The notes under the pieces: model-generated
Database searches by the model: none
What the model was told of the DNA's origin: nothing
Seen by the model: only the letters and a program-made list of their open reading frames with translations
Shown here: in pieces, positions 8,822-17,718 of the stretch
Numbering within the stretch: the stretch's first letter is position 1
Layout: each line of letters begins with the position of its first letter
Position numbers and translations under genes: made by a program
DNA from: Oscillatoria sp. SIO1A7
GTDB lineage: Bacteria > Cyanobacteriota > Cyanobacteriia > Cyanobacteriales > Laspinemataceae
Assembly (NCBI GenBank): GCA_010672965.1
Contig: JAAHFN010000025.1
Location: forward strand, 97,199 to 161,198
Length of the DNA: 64,000 nt
Direction: 5' to 3'

Positions 8822-9930
8822 AATTCTAAATTGTCACGAATTAACGCATCTACAAGATTGCCTCTAATAGAAACATCTTCGAGGAGTTTAATTGTAGTTG
8901 GCTCTAAGTGACTTTTTCGGTCAAGTACCCAGGTATTCTCGTCAGAAAACTTTTGGATTGCTTCAGGATTGTGAGATGTCACTAAAATTTGTCCGCCGTT
9001 CTTAAACGATCGCCGCAAGGATGTAACGAAATGTCCCACCTCGGACAAGGAGAGATAGTTTTCAGGCTCGTCCCAGAAGCAAAAAAGGGGTCCATAAGCT
9101 TCGTTAGCAGCCAAGACAACCGCCCCAAGAAAAAAACATTTTTCCCCATCAGATAAGTCTTTAAAATAAATGCTCAGTTTGGCATCTTTTTCTTCAAAGC
9201 GAACGATGGTACTTTTGACATCTTTGCCAAGAATTTCATTCCGAAAGTCCTTAATATCGGGCATGACTTCTCGCAGATATTGAACGATTGATGCATAGGC
9301 AGCAGGATAGCGACTTAGTAACCCAGAAAACCATTCTGCAAAATTTGACATATCTCGCTTTGGCTCTAAGGTTTCCCCTTGGGAATCTCCGGTCATTAAG
9401 CTTGGGATTGGGGCTAAAACAATTGTTCGTGCGAGCCAGGTTTTGAAAATGTGAAGCGGATCGGTTTGCGATCGCTCTTGAATCACTGGAAGGGCAACAA
9501 GATGCCAATCCACCATAAACTTAGCTTCTTGACTATTTTCCGAGCTAGAGTGAAGAGCTATCTGAGCCTCTTGCCGAGAGTAAATTGGATTGCCAGTTAC
9601 TAGAAGTTGCTCTTCAAAAACTCGCAGCTCTCTAAAATTTTCTGGCAAATCAAAAGCCAAAATATATTTGTATAAATTATTCTTAATTAAGGCTTCTATT
9701 TCAAAGCGTATCGGTACGTCAGACTTTCCCCGAGCAAAATCATTGGCCGTTACAAGATCTTTAACTCTATTTATGCCTCTTCCGATATTCTGAAAAACTT
9801 CTAAGGCACTGGCTATGGTTGATTTGCCAGAACCATTTCTCCCAATCAACAAAGCAGATGACATTTCCTTGAGATTTAGTTCAAAGTTTTCCAGGCATCT
9901 GAAGTTGTGTATATATAGTCTTTGAAGCAT
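8818..9930 (-). CDS. AAA/ABC-type ATPase of SMC/OLD class (putative defence ATPase)
   Basis: A 370-residue ATPase. It starts MLQRLYIHNFRCLENF, the usual RecF/SMC-like opening. Walker A is GRNGSGKS at 30-37, the ABC signature is LSDGEK at about 259, Walker B is FCFWDEPE at about 284-289, and the H-loop is VTSHNP near 319. It lacks a long coiled coil and has no fused nuclease domain, which is supplied by the coupled downstream Toprim-like gene. The layout matches split OLD-like and PARIS-like defence modules. A RelE/Phd pair follows upstream on the same strand. Phage sensing or DNA binding is inferred from class only. Confidence 0.8.
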   Translation of the reverse strand: MLQRLYIHNFRCLENFELNLKEMSSALLIGRNGSGKSTIASALEVFQNIGRGINRVKDLVTANDFARGKSDVPIRFEIEALIKNNLYKYILAFDLPENFRELRVFEEQLLVTGNPIYSRQEAQIALHSSSENSQEAKFMVDWHLVALPVIQERSQTDPLHIFKTWLARTIVLAPIPSLMTGDSQGETLEPKRDMSNFAEWFSGLLSRYPAAYASIVQYLREVMPDIKDFRNEILGKDVKSTIVRFEEKDAKLSIYFKDLSDGEKCFFLGAVVLAANEAYGPLFCFWDEPENYLSLSEVGHFVTSLRRSFKNGGQILVTSHNPEAIQKFSDENTWVLDRKSHLEPTTIKLLEDVSIRGNLVDALIRDNLEL

Positions 9931-9998
9931 AGATTGATTACGGTTTAGTATTGGATATTGCTCCCGGTCAGTCTGGGTAAAACTATAAAATAAGCGTT

Positions 9999-10262
9999 CT
10001 ATGTCTCGCTCAAACCCAGTTTGCGTCGCATATCCTTGCTGGAGATTCCGCCCTCAGAACGTCGCCGCGATCGCGATCGTTCAATTAGTTCTATAAATTT
10101 CGGGTTAGTGCTTAGGGAGATAGTCTCCATGTCAACATTGTCTAGGGCAACCAATGCTGCAATAGGTTGGCCGTTGTTGGTAATAATGACTGCCTCTTCT
10201 GCCAGAGTAGAGGCATATTCTGCCAGGGTTGCGTTTGCTTCTGCGATTTCAACGAGCTTCAT
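9999..10262 (-). CDS. Phd/YefM-type antitoxin
   Basis: An 87-residue protein with the Phd/YefM plan: an N-terminal MKLVEIAEANATLAEYA strand-helix for operator binding, then EEAVIITNNGQPIAALV, the usual antitoxin core, then a charged C-terminal tail (SRSRRRSEGG) of the kind that wraps the toxin. Its ATG overlaps the stop of the RelE-like gene by four bases (ATGA), giving a toxin-first order that is common for cyanobacterial pairs. Such antitoxins usually repress their own operon with the toxin as co-repressor. Confidence 0.8.
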   Translation of the reverse strand: MKLVEIAEANATLAEYASTLAEEAVIITNNGQPIAALVALDNVDMETISLSTNPKFIELIERSRSRRRSEGGISSKDMRRKLGLSET

Positions 10263-10456
10263 AAATCGTATATCTCTCCTGCGATGCGGACTATATTTCG
10301 TTCTTTGACCCCGACTGCGTTGACGTACACAACTGGCTCGGGCTCCTCCTCTACATCATAATAGACTCGCAACTCGCCAATTCGCAGTTCCCAAAGGGCA
10401 AGAGTATTAGGATGCATTAGTTTTCGATTTCTCGTTTCCACGGTGGGCTGGTACAT
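10259..10456 (-). CDS. RelE/ParE-like toxin, probably N-terminally truncated
   Basis: A 65-residue frame carrying the C-terminal two-thirds of a RelE-like RNase toxin: QPTVETRNRKLM, the WELRIGELRVYYDV strand and the final GVKERNIVRIAGEIYDL. Family members normally have about 30-35 more residues at the start. Upstream codons in frame (TYAFSSSAQ) carry no ATG or GTG before the neighbouring gene ends, and a TTACGCA-type element end lies there. A deletion of the N-terminus is therefore likely. The overlap with the antitoxin is intact. It may be inactive, or it may be a short form using ATG 10456. Confidence 0.65.
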   Translation of the reverse strand: MYQPTVETRNRKLMHPNTLALWELRIGELRVYYDVEEEPEPVVYVNAVGVKERNIVRIAGEIYDL

Positions 10457-10498
10457 CTGCGCGCTGCTGGAGAATGCGTAAGTTCTGTCTAGTCTATT

Positions 10499-11482
10499 TT
10501 ATTTGTTTCCCTTTCTTCTATAGTATCCCTTTACTGGAGTTCCGTTCTTTCTAGTATAAGGTCTTACATATATATAGTCATCCTTATTAGAAATATCTTC
10601 GTACTCTTCTTCTGAAATGGTGTCTTTTGATTCTTCTTCCTTATTATAACTATATATAGATTCTAACTCTTGACTTAGGTTGTCTATTAAGTTTTGCTGA
10701 TGCTCAAACGTTTGGTCTAGAGACTGATTTTGTCGTTGTAGTTCCGATCTTTCAGAAGCTAACCGATCTCTTTCTTTTTCTAAAACGTTTATACGAGATT
10801 GCAAATCATCAATCACTGACCGATCGCTACTCTCAGATTTAGGACTATCATACCCTAAAGCTAGCTTGTCTGATAAGGTTTTCATCAATTCATCAATTTT
10901 ATACGCAAGCCGAAGACGATAAGGGCTTATTTGGTTAGCGTTTTGTTTTATCTCCGCAGCCAGCTTATCAATTGCTTCTGAAATAATGGTTTGCGACGGT
11001 TGTCTGTCTTTAGCAAAAAGAGTCAGATTTGTTACAATTTTATCAAGATGCTCGTAATCTCTTGGAGCCCTACTAACTAAAACGAGACGAGCCGAACCTT
11101 GTATTCGATCGAAAAGACGATATCTTCTAGGTTTTCGCGGCTCTAGCTCTCTTATAATTGTGTTTCTTTTATACTCTAATGCTTCAATTGTCTTTGCTAT
11201 GCTTTCATGGTTTGTAGAAGTATCTGCACCAAGACGATCTAAGATTCCTTCATACAACCACAATCTAGACTCTAAATTATTTAACTTTTGAACTTGGCGT
11301 TTATTGTCAGCCTGAGTGACTACATCTGTTCTTTGTATTTGCTTCTGTAGGCTATTAATTTTGGCTGCGATAGTACCTTTGAAACAAGCAAGTGTTAATT
11401 CTATAACTTGACCGTAGGGAAAAGAGTAGTCTGCTAACCAACCAAACACAAGCCACAAAAGTAGAGCGCCTAATAAGAACAC
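10499..11482 (-). CDS. Membrane-anchored coiled-coil protein, function unknown
   Basis: About 327 residues from a GTG at 11482. A single hydrophobic span at the start (FLLGALLLWLVFGWLADY) is followed by a largely helical cytoplasmic part. It has a central charged region (RKPRRYRLFDRIQG), a strong coiled coil (VLEKERDRLASERSELQRQ), and an acidic tail ending in a basic peptide. The frame is open further up to the preceding gene (adding KGWLNKIFNYAKVV before the span) but has no standard start there, so the real N-terminus is uncertain. It follows the 119-aa gene by about 80 bases on the same strand and may be co-expressed with it. No family recognised. Confidence 0.6.
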   Translation of the reverse strand: MFLLGALLLWLVFGWLADYSFPYGQVIELTLACFKGTIAAKINSLQKQIQRTDVVTQADNKRQVQKLNNLESRLWLYEGILDRLGADTSTNHESIAKTIEALEYKRNTIIRELEPRKPRRYRLFDRIQGSARLVLVSRAPRDYEHLDKIVTNLTLFAKDRQPSQTIISEAIDKLAAEIKQNANQISPYRLRLAYKIDELMKTLSDKLALGYDSPKSESSDRSVIDDLQSRINVLEKERDRLASERSELQRQNQSLDQTFEHQQNLIDNLSQELESIYSYNKEEESKDTISEEEYEDISNKDDYIYVRPYTRKNGTPVKGYYRRKGNK

Positions 11483-11564
11483 AACTACTTTGGCATAGTT
11501 GAAAATTTTGTTTAACCATCCCTTACTGGGCTCTAGGTCAGAGTCCTTCAGACCAAAAAACTGG

Positions 11565-11924
11565 TTAACGAAAAAAGTTGTTTATTTCCTGTCCCGTGAC
11601 CTTTCCAGTGTTGGTATTGACACTAATGCTTACCCCTGATTGGGTACTCTGGGAAAAAGAAGAGTTACTTTCTATCTTCTGATACCAGCTTACGAGCCTG
11701 TGTAAATCCTCGTGAAACCTTTTATCCCGCTGGGCTTCACCTAATATCTGAGCCTGTAGCTGCTGTGGTTGAGCTTCCTTGCTGATTTTGAGTTTGCCTT
11801 GAAATTTTTTTCTTAATAAACCTAGAACGTCTGCTCCGGCCTTTTCCAAGGCCCCACCAGAAGTCTTATCAAGTGCCCAAATTGCAATTTTCGCTGCTTG
11901 TAAAGCTAGTAAAGATAGTTCCAT
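11565..11924 (-). CDS. Small adaptor-like protein of conflict-system type
   Basis: A 119-residue protein. The first half is helical and Ala/Leu-rich (LLALQAAKIAIWALDKTSGG) and the middle is charged. The end is a low-complexity strand-like tail, SVNTNTGKVTGQEINNFF. That tail resembles the NTG/VxG motifs found at the ends of small cyanobacterial proteins linked to NACHT or CHAT conflict systems; this is a pattern match by memory, not a database result. It precedes the membrane coiled-coil gene. Together with the ATPase-Toprim and RelE/Phd genes it forms an accessory island between two ordinary genes. Confidence 0.55.
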   Translation of the reverse strand: MELSLLALQAAKIAIWALDKTSGGALEKAGADVLGLLRKKFQGKLKISKEAQPQQLQAQILGEAQRDKRFHEDLHRLVSWYQKIESNSSFSQSTQSGVSISVNTNTGKVTGQEINNFFR

Positions 11925-12176
11925 GATAGTTTTAATTTAGGGCTTGTAGCAATTTATAGGATAGAGTAGTTTACGCCTCTAAGGCAATGCTGTACTCAAG
12001 GCGATCGCTCCTTCTGCTCGCCCGAAACACTTTACCTTTAAAACCGATGACTCTGGCTTGAGCCACATTATATACCTTATTCCGTTCCTTATCAAGCGTC
12101 ACCTGCCAGACGATCGCATTCCAGAAACCCACGATCGCCTATACTGGGCCTTAACCGAAAAATTAGCACCAACACA

Positions 12177-13619
12177 ATGCAAGCAACAGAAACTGGAATA
12201 AAAGAAACGAAAGGTTGGGCGAAAGCGATCGCTTCTCCGGCTCAAGAATTTGGACCCGAAACCCTGCCCCTTATCTCCGGGCAAATTCCAGCTCTGCTAC
12301 AGGGTTCCTTGTATAGTAACGGACCAAGACGCTTGGCTAGAGGCGGACTGCAGGTCGGTCATTGGTTTGATGGCGATGGGGGAATTCTTGCAGTTCATTT
12401 CGTTGGAGGGGCGGCCACCGGCCTCTATCGCTATGTGCGAACTGCAGGATATATAGAAGAAGAACGAGCGGGAAAACTTCTGTTTGGCGGTTATGGCATG
12501 ATGCCTCCGGGCCCGATTTGGAATCGCTTCCGGCGATCGCTAAAAAATGCCGCCAACACCTCAGTTATCGCCTTACCCGATAAATTATTAGCTCTTTGGG
12601 AAGGAGGTCAACCCCATGCCCTAGACTTAGAAAGCCTAGAAACCTGGGGTCTCGACGACTTACAAGGATTAACAGAAGGCTTGCCCTATTCCGCTCATCC
12701 CAAGCGCGACCCAAAAACCGGAGATATTTATAATTTTGGAGTGAGTTTCGGCAAAACAGTTTTACTAAATGTTTATCGTAGCGATCGCTCCGGTCGAATT
12801 CGCAAAAAAAACGCCATACCCTTAGACGGAATACCACTAATTCACGACTTTGTATTCGCCGGTCAATATCTCGTATTCTTAATTCCACCCTTGCGCATAG
12901 AACTGCTCTCAATGCTGTTAAAAATGAAAAGCTTTAGCGATTCTATGTCCTGGCAGTCCGGTATGGGCACGCAAATCTTAGTCGTAGATAGCGAAACACT
13001 CAAGCCAGTTAGTCGCGGCCTTACCGACCCTTGGTTTCAATGGCACTTTGGCAACGGATTCTCGGACTCCGATGGTTCTGTGGTGCTGGACTTTGTACGC
13101 TACGACGACTTTCAAACCAATCAATATTTAAAAGAAGTTCCCACGGGTCGCACCGAAACCCCAGCTAAGGGAACTCTATGGCAAATGCGCCTCGAACCCC
13201 AAACCGGGAAAGAAATAGAAATGACTTTGCTATGCGATCGCCCTTGCGACTTTCCCAGCGTCAATCCCAATAGCGTCGGACAACCCTGGCGCTACACCTA
13301 TCTATCGGTGCTATCCGACGAAGCAGACTTGGGTCGGGAATTATTGAGCGATATTGCAGTTTTAGATCGGCAAACCGGCAACTATCAACTTGCGAAATTA
13401 GGTCGTAACCGTTATGGCAGCGAGCCAATTTATGCTCCCCATCCAGACAACCCAGACCGAGGTTGGATTTTAACCGTTGTTTTCGATAGCAACAGTTGCA
13501 GCAGCGAAGTATGGATATTCGACAGCGATCGTCTGGATAGCGAACCAGTTTGCCGCCTGGGATTGCCCGAAGTCGTCCCAATGGGATTTCACGGCACTTG
13601 GAATCCAAATATGGCATAG
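12177..13619 (+). CDS. Carotenoid cleavage oxygenase (RPE65/apocarotenoid oxygenase family)
   Basis: A 480-residue seven-bladed propeller dioxygenase. Four histidines expected to hold the non-haem Fe(II) are visible at His174 (SAHPKRDP), His223 (LIHDF), His290 (WHFGNGF) and His472 (FHGTW). Their spacing agrees closely with the known Synechocystis apocarotenoid-15,15'-oxygenase. The N-terminal GSLYSNGP and HWFDGDGG segments are also typical. It probably cleaves apocarotenals to retinal-type products; exact cleavage position is not readable. Length is normal. The gene stands alone, preceded by a 250-bp spacer with no clear gene and followed by repeats. Confidence 0.92.
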   Translation: MQATETGIKETKGWAKAIASPAQEFGPETLPLISGQIPALLQGSLYSNGPRRLARGGLQVGHWFDGDGGILAVHFVGGAATGLYRYVRTAGYIEEERAGKLLFGGYGMMPPGPIWNRFRRSLKNAANTSVIALPDKLLALWEGGQPHALDLESLETWGLDDLQGLTEGLPYSAHPKRDPKTGDIYNFGVSFGKTVLLNVYRSDRSGRIRKKNAIPLDGIPLIHDFVFAGQYLVFLIPPLRIELLSMLLKMKSFSDSMSWQSGMGTQILVVDSETLKPVSRGLTDPWFQWHFGNGFSDSDGSVVLDFVRYDDFQTNQYLKEVPTGRTETPAKGTLWQMRLEPQTGKEIEMTLLCDRPCDFPSVNPNSVGQPWRYTYLSVLSDEADLGRELLSDIAVLDRQTGNYQLAKLGRNRYGSEPIYAPHPDNPDRGWILTVVFDSNSCSSEVWIFDSDRLDSEPVCRLGLPEVVPMGFHGTWNPNMA

Positions 13620-14110
13620 GGCATCGGGCATTTTGAATTGTAGGGTGCCGCACCGCGCACCATTCAGTTCTTTTAAGTTTTGAGTTCTTAGCTTGAGAGT
13701 TCTTAGCTTGAGAGTTCTTAGCTTGAGAGTTTTGAGTCTTGAGCAATAGAGCTGACCGCTGAAGGCTACGAATGCCCAACGCCACCCCTAACAAGCGGGT
13801 GTGGGGTGTGGGGTGTCGGGTGTGGGGAAAGTTCATGCTTTTTTAGGATCGCTTTCGGGAGCCGAAAAGTCCTACAGGGGCGGAGGTTTCTGGATTAAGA
13901 GAGCTAACGATACCCATATGTCACTCAAACAATGAAAAAGCCTCAAAATCAACACCCTACCCCTAACCCCTCTCAGGAGGGCTCCCAGGAGGGGAGTGCC
14001 CAATGCCCAATGCCCCAATGCCCAATTGCCCAATTGCCCAATTGCCCAATTCCCCATTCCCCAATTCCCCAATTCCCAATTCCCCAATTCCCCCATTCCC
14101 CATTGCCAAT
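13620..14110. repeat. Repeat-filled spacer between carotenoid oxygenase and aspS
   Basis: No gene is supported in this 600-bp spacer. It holds GTAGGGTGCCGCACCGCGCACC (about 13641), three tandem copies of a 15-16 bp GAGTTCTTAGCTTGAGA unit (about 13682-13735), GGGTGTGG units (13797-13827), and a long run of CCCAATGCC/CCCAATTG/CCCCATT units (14000-14110). Several repeat families are stacked side by side. Confidence 0.7.
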
Positions 14111-14254
14111 GCCTATATTGAATGAGAAACTGTCCGCTTGGCAGGGTGAGGTAATAAAACGGGCAAGCCCAACCAGAGGCATGGGCCCATATTTGCCTTG
14201 CCTATATTTTTGCGTACATTTATTTTACCAACCTGGAATCGATTAGCCACAAAA

Positions 14255-16042
14255 ATGAGAACCCACTATTGCGGCGAACTGCGAAAAGAACAAATTGGCG
14301 AAAAAGTAACCCTGTATGGATGGGTGGATCGGCGTCGCGATCATGGTGGCGTCATCTTCTTGGATTTGCGCGATCGCACCGGCATCGTTCAAATTGTCAG
14401 CGACCCAGAGCGCACCCCCGGCTCTTATCAACTGGCGGAATCTCTGCGCAATGAATATGTGGTCAAAATCGAGGGACGGGCCACGGAGCGCCCGCCAGAA
14501 TCTCTCAACCCCAATTTACCAACAGGCCAAGTCGAGATTTATGCCGATCTAATAGAGCTGCTCGGTCCCGTCCGCAAGCAACTTCCGTTCCAAGTCTCGA
14601 CAGCAGATACCGAGCCGGTGCGAGAAGAATTGCGCCTGAAATATCGCTATCTGGATTTGCGGCGCGATCGCATGAGTCGCAACATCCAAACCCGCCATCA
14701 GGTGGTCAAAACCATACGTCGATTTTTAGAAGACGAATGGGGCTTTATAGAAGTAGAAACTCCCATTCTGACTCGCTCCACCCCAGAAGGGGCCCGAGAT
14801 TATCTGGTGCCCTCGCGGGCGAATCCCGGAGGGTGGTTTGCCCTGCCCCAGTCGCCGCAATTGTTTAAACAACTCTTGATGGTTGCCGGGTGCGATCGCT
14901 ACTACCAAATTGCCCGCTGCTTCCGAGACGAAGACCTCCGCGCCGACCGCCAGCCAGAGTTCACTCAACTAGATATGGAAATGAGCTTCCTGTCTCTCGA
15001 AGAAATTCTGGAACTCAACGAAGCCTTAGTCTGCCATATCTTCAAAACTATCAAAGGAATCGATATTCCCCGACCTTTCCCGCGCTTGACCTACGCCGAA
15101 GCAATGGAGCGCTACGGTACGGACAGGCCCGACACTCGCTATGGTCTCGAACTCGTAGATGTCTCCGACTTAATGAAAGACTCTGGTTTCAAAGTCTTTT
15201 CCGGAGCTATTGCTGCTGGCGGTATCGTCAAAGTCTTGCCCGTGCCCGAAGGAGATGGCGCTATCTCCAACGTCAGCATCAAGCCCGGGGGCGACCTATT
15301 TAAAGAAGCCGCAGAAGCTGGAGCCAAAGGTTTAGCCTACATTCGCGTCAAAGAAGGCGGCAAAATCGATACCATTGGCGCTATCAAAAATAACCTCAGC
15401 GCCGAACAAAAAGAAGAACTGCTGGCGCGCACCAATGCCAAGCCGGGGCATTTGCTGCTATTTGCCGCCGATAGCATAGAAACTGTGAATAAAACCCTCG
15501 ATCGCCTGCGTCAAGCGATCGCCCGTCAGTTGGAACTCATCGACCGGGAAAAAATCAATCTTCTCTGGGTCACCGATTTCCCCATGTTCGAGTGGAACGC
15601 CGACGAAAAGCGCTTAGAAGCATTGCACCACCCCTTTACCGCACCTAATGTCGATGACTTAGGCGACCTCAAAAATGCTAGAGCCCAGGCTTACGATTTG
15701 GTTTACAACGGTTTGGAAATAGGTGGCGGCAGCCTGCGCATTTACCAGCGAGACATTCAGGAAAAAGTCTTCGAGGCGATCGGCTTGTCCCCAGAAGAAG
15801 CAAATCGCCAATTTGGCTTCCTTCTAGATGCCTTTGAATACGGCACCCCACCCCACGGAGGAATTGCCTACGGCTTAGATCGTTTAGTGATGTTGCTCCT
15901 CGGCGAAGAGTCAATTCGCGACGTAATTCCTTTTCCGAAAACCCAGCAAGCTCGTTGCCTGCTGACCTCCGCTCCTGCAGAAGTCGAAAAGCAGCAGCTT
16001 AAGGAATTATACGTTGCCTCCACTTATAAGCCCAAATCTTAG
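14255..16042 (+). CDS. aspS: Aspartyl-tRNA synthetase
   Basis: A 595-residue class II synthetase that charges tRNA-Asp. It shows the N-terminal OB-fold ([20 protein letters not shown]), motif 1 around residues 155-180 ([19 protein letters not shown]), motif 2 ([20 protein letters not shown]), the bacterial GAD insert in the middle, and motif 3 ([16 protein letters not shown]). The frame extends 19 codons upstream (MPIFLRTF...), but ATG 14255, giving MRTHYCGEL, is the usual bacterial start. Length is normal for the bacterial type. The upstream spacer is repeat-rich. Confidence 0.96.
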   Translation: MRTHYCGELRKEQIGEKVTLYGWVDRRRDHGGVIFLDLRDRTGIVQIVSDPERTPGSYQLAESLRNEYVVKIEGRATERPPESLNPNLPTGQVEIYADLIELLGPVRKQLPFQVSTADTEPVREELRLKYRYLDLRRDRMSRNIQTRHQVVKTIRRFLEDEWGFIEVETPILTRSTPEGARDYLVPSRANPGGWFALPQSPQLFKQLLMVAGCDRYYQIARCFRDEDLRADRQPEFTQLDMEMSFLSLEEILELNEALVCHIFKTIKGIDIPRPFPRLTYAEAMERYGTDRPDTRYGLELVDVSDLMKDSGFKVFSGAIAAGGIVKVLPVPEGDGAISNVSIKPGGDLFKEAAEAGAKGLAYIRVKEGGKIDTIGAIKNNLSAEQKEELLARTNAKPGHLLLFAADSIETVNKTLDRLRQAIARQLELIDREKINLLWVTDFPMFEWNADEKRLEALHHPFTAPNVDDLGDLKNARAQAYDLVYNGLEIGGGSLRIYQRDIQEKVFEAIGLSPEEANRQFGFLLDAFEYGTPPHGGIAYGLDRLVMLLLGEESIRDVIPFPKTQQARCLLTSAPAEVEKQQLKELYVASTYKPKS

Positions 16043-16051
16043 GATTTGATA

Positions 16052-16202
16052 TATAGCGGTTCTCAAATAAGTGTAATAAACGATAGGACCCTAGAAATGT
16101 AGGGGCGACAGCATCCCCAAGACCATCTCTGCTGTAAAACGGGGATTCTCATATTGGGATGCTTCGCCCTACATACCTCACATCAATTTGAGAAACGCTA
16201 TA
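16052..16202. mobile_element. MITE, TATAGCG family, copy 1
   Basis: A 151-bp non-coding element. The left end TATAGCGGTTCTCAAAT (16052) faces the complementary right end ATTTGAGAAACGCTATA (ending 16202). The inside includes GTAGGGGCGACAGCA and GGGATGCTTCGCCC. The same plan is seen at 21643-21783, 26329-26567 and as a right half near 21541-21602. Confidence 0.75.
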
Positions 16203-16314
16203 GCAATTCCAAATAATTTGCGACATATAAGAAACTCGGTTTCTCATATCAGACAATAGCCTCGCCATTTTCCCCTAGGGAACAGCTCGGCGAGGATCTC
16301 CTGATTTATATGGC

Positions 16315-16342
16315 CCCCACGGTTACTTGCGTGGGGCTTTTT
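16315..16342 (+). terminator. Rho-independent terminator
   Basis: CCCCACG (16315-16321), an eight-base loop, CGTGGGG (16330-16336), then CTTTTTC. The 7-bp GC-rich stem followed by five T is a standard terminator form on the plus strand. It lies about 270 bases after aspS, so it may end a read-through transcript or an unannotated small RNA. The same stem recurs at 52813. Confidence 0.6.
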
Positions 16343-16435
16343 CATTGCGGTAAGCTATCTCTGTTCTGTAAAAAAGAGAATAGTAAACAAGTGTAAAGAA
16401 TTGTTACATTTATTAGTATCGTTAAATAACACCAG

Positions 16436-16660
16436 GGATGAGTACTGGGAGACTGGGGGACCAGAAGACAAGGAGAGTGTGGGGAGTGTGGGGAGTGTGG
16501 GGAGAGGGGGGGAGTGTGAGAGAGGAGAAAAGGGAAAATTTTCAGCAGTCCTTCCCACACCAAGGATGGCGGCCTCCCACCCTTCCCACACACTCCCCAT
16601 CCCTCTTCGCCCAATGCCCAATGCCCAATGCCCAATGCCCAATGCCCAATTCCGCTCTTC
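16436..16660. repeat. STRR-like repeats upstream of the TPM gene
   Basis: GGAGTGTGG units (about 16475-16515) are followed by CCCACAC units and then five tandem CCCAATGCC units (16613-16650). The run ends just before the start region of the TPM-domain gene. The open frame that runs through it is not considered coding. Confidence 0.7.
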
Positions 16661-16689
16661 CCAATTCGTACATATTTATAAAGACTCCA

Positions 16690-17496
16690 ATGCAAAAACT
16701 GTTTGTCAAAAAATTTTTCTTATCTTTAACCGCCGTTTTCCTAGCTGTATCTACTTGGGCTTTGTTCCCTCAATATGCTGGTGCCTACGATAATCCAGAA
16801 TTGCTTCCTGCCATTCAGACCCCAATCATTGACTTGGCCAAATCCCTAACAAGCGTTCAAGAGCAGAACCTGATCGAGGAAATCGAGGGTTTTGAAGCCC
16901 AGACTGGCTGGAAACTGCGCATATTGACTCAGTACGATCGCACCCCCGGTCGAGCAGTCAAGCAATATTGGGGTCTTGATGACAAAAGCGTCCTGCTCAT
17001 CGCCGATCCGCGAGGGGGCAATCTCCTGGCCTTTAATGTCGGGGACGACCTCTATCCCTTATTGCCCCGAACCTTCTGGGTTGAGTTGCAAACTCGTTAC
17101 GGCAATCAGTTTTTCGTGCGGGACAACGGCGAAGACCAATCAATCATCCAAGCAATACAAGCAGTAGAAGGTTGCTTGAGAGATGGTGGCTGTCGCGTTG
17201 TCCCCGGCTTGCCGCGAGAGCAATGGATTCTTACTTTGGTTACTTCGGTACTCGGCGGCGTCATATTTGGATTTGCCGGTCAGCCCCGCAAACCAGGCCA
17301 AGTCTTTGCATGGCAATGGGCCTTGATTTTTTCGCCCCTCTGGGGAATCCTGTTTGTGGCTTTCGGTATTGGCCCAGTTGTGACCCGCACCTCTGACTTA
17401 TTACCCTTGTTGCGCAACTTCCTTGGTTTTGCTCTGGGCATTTTGGTCGCCTTCCTGACGCCGATTCTCAGTCAGTCTTCTGCGTCGGAAACCTAA
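16690..17496 (+). CDS. TPM-domain thylakoid protein, Psb32-like
   Basis: A 268-residue protein. An N-terminal signal peptide (KKFFLSLTAVFLAVSTWAL, cleavage near AGA-YD) is followed by a TPM domain (residues about 35-180), starting IIDLAKSLTSVQEQNLIEEI and containing WGLDDKSVLLIADPRGG. Two C-terminal membrane spans follow (about 195-215 and 240-262). This is the layout of cyanobacterial Psb32 and plant TLP18.3, which assist photosystem II repair in the thylakoid lumen; orthology is inferred. The frame is open to 16438, but those codons are repeats, and ATG 16690 gives the signal peptide. Confidence 0.85.
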   Translation: MQKLFVKKFFLSLTAVFLAVSTWALFPQYAGAYDNPELLPAIQTPIIDLAKSLTSVQEQNLIEEIEGFEAQTGWKLRILTQYDRTPGRAVKQYWGLDDKSVLLIADPRGGNLLAFNVGDDLYPLLPRTFWVELQTRYGNQFFVRDNGEDQSIIQAIQAVEGCLRDGGCRVVPGLPREQWILTLVTSVLGGVIFGFAGQPRKPGQVFAWQWALIFSPLWGILFVAFGIGPVVTRTSDLLPLLRNFLGFALGILVAFLTPILSQSSASET

Positions 17497-17497
17497 A

Positions 17498-17716
17498 TAG
17501 GGTGTGGGGTGTGGGGTGTGGGGTGTGGGGTGTGGGGAAAGAGAGATGGGGGAGGGTGGGGAGAGGGGGAGGATGGGGAGGAGAATATTCTGCGCCTTCT
17601 TCCCCTCTCATACTTCCCACACTTCCCACGCTTCCCACACTTCCCACACTTGCCACACTTGCCACACTTCCTACACCCCACACTTCCTACACCCCACACC
17701 CCACACCCCACACCCT
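17498..17716. repeat. Large inverted GGGTGTGG repeat spacer
   Basis: Five GGGTGTGG units at 17500-17537 face five CCCCACAC units at 17690-17714, with TTCCCACAC/TTGCCACAC units between. The outer arms are complementary and could form a long hairpin. The G-rich arm also meets the simple G-quadruplex pattern of four or more runs of at least three G. It separates the convergent TPM and WD40 genes. Confidence 0.75.
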
Positions 17717-17718
17717 AA

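Noticed and set aside
11971..12132. 53-codon minus-strand frame (VGFWNAIVWQVTLDKERNKV...) upstream of the carotenoid oxygenase
   Set aside because: The codons look coding, but only a GTG start without ribosome site is present and no family is recognised; it may be the end of a lost gene.
13800..14100. Possible CRISPR-like array in repeated CCCAATGCC blocks
   Set aside because: The units are short tandem repeats without unique spacers of constant length, and no cas genes are present.
16438..16689. N-terminal extension of the TPM protein and overlapping long frames on both strands
   Set aside because: They are translations of GGAGTGTGG and CCCAATGCC repeats.
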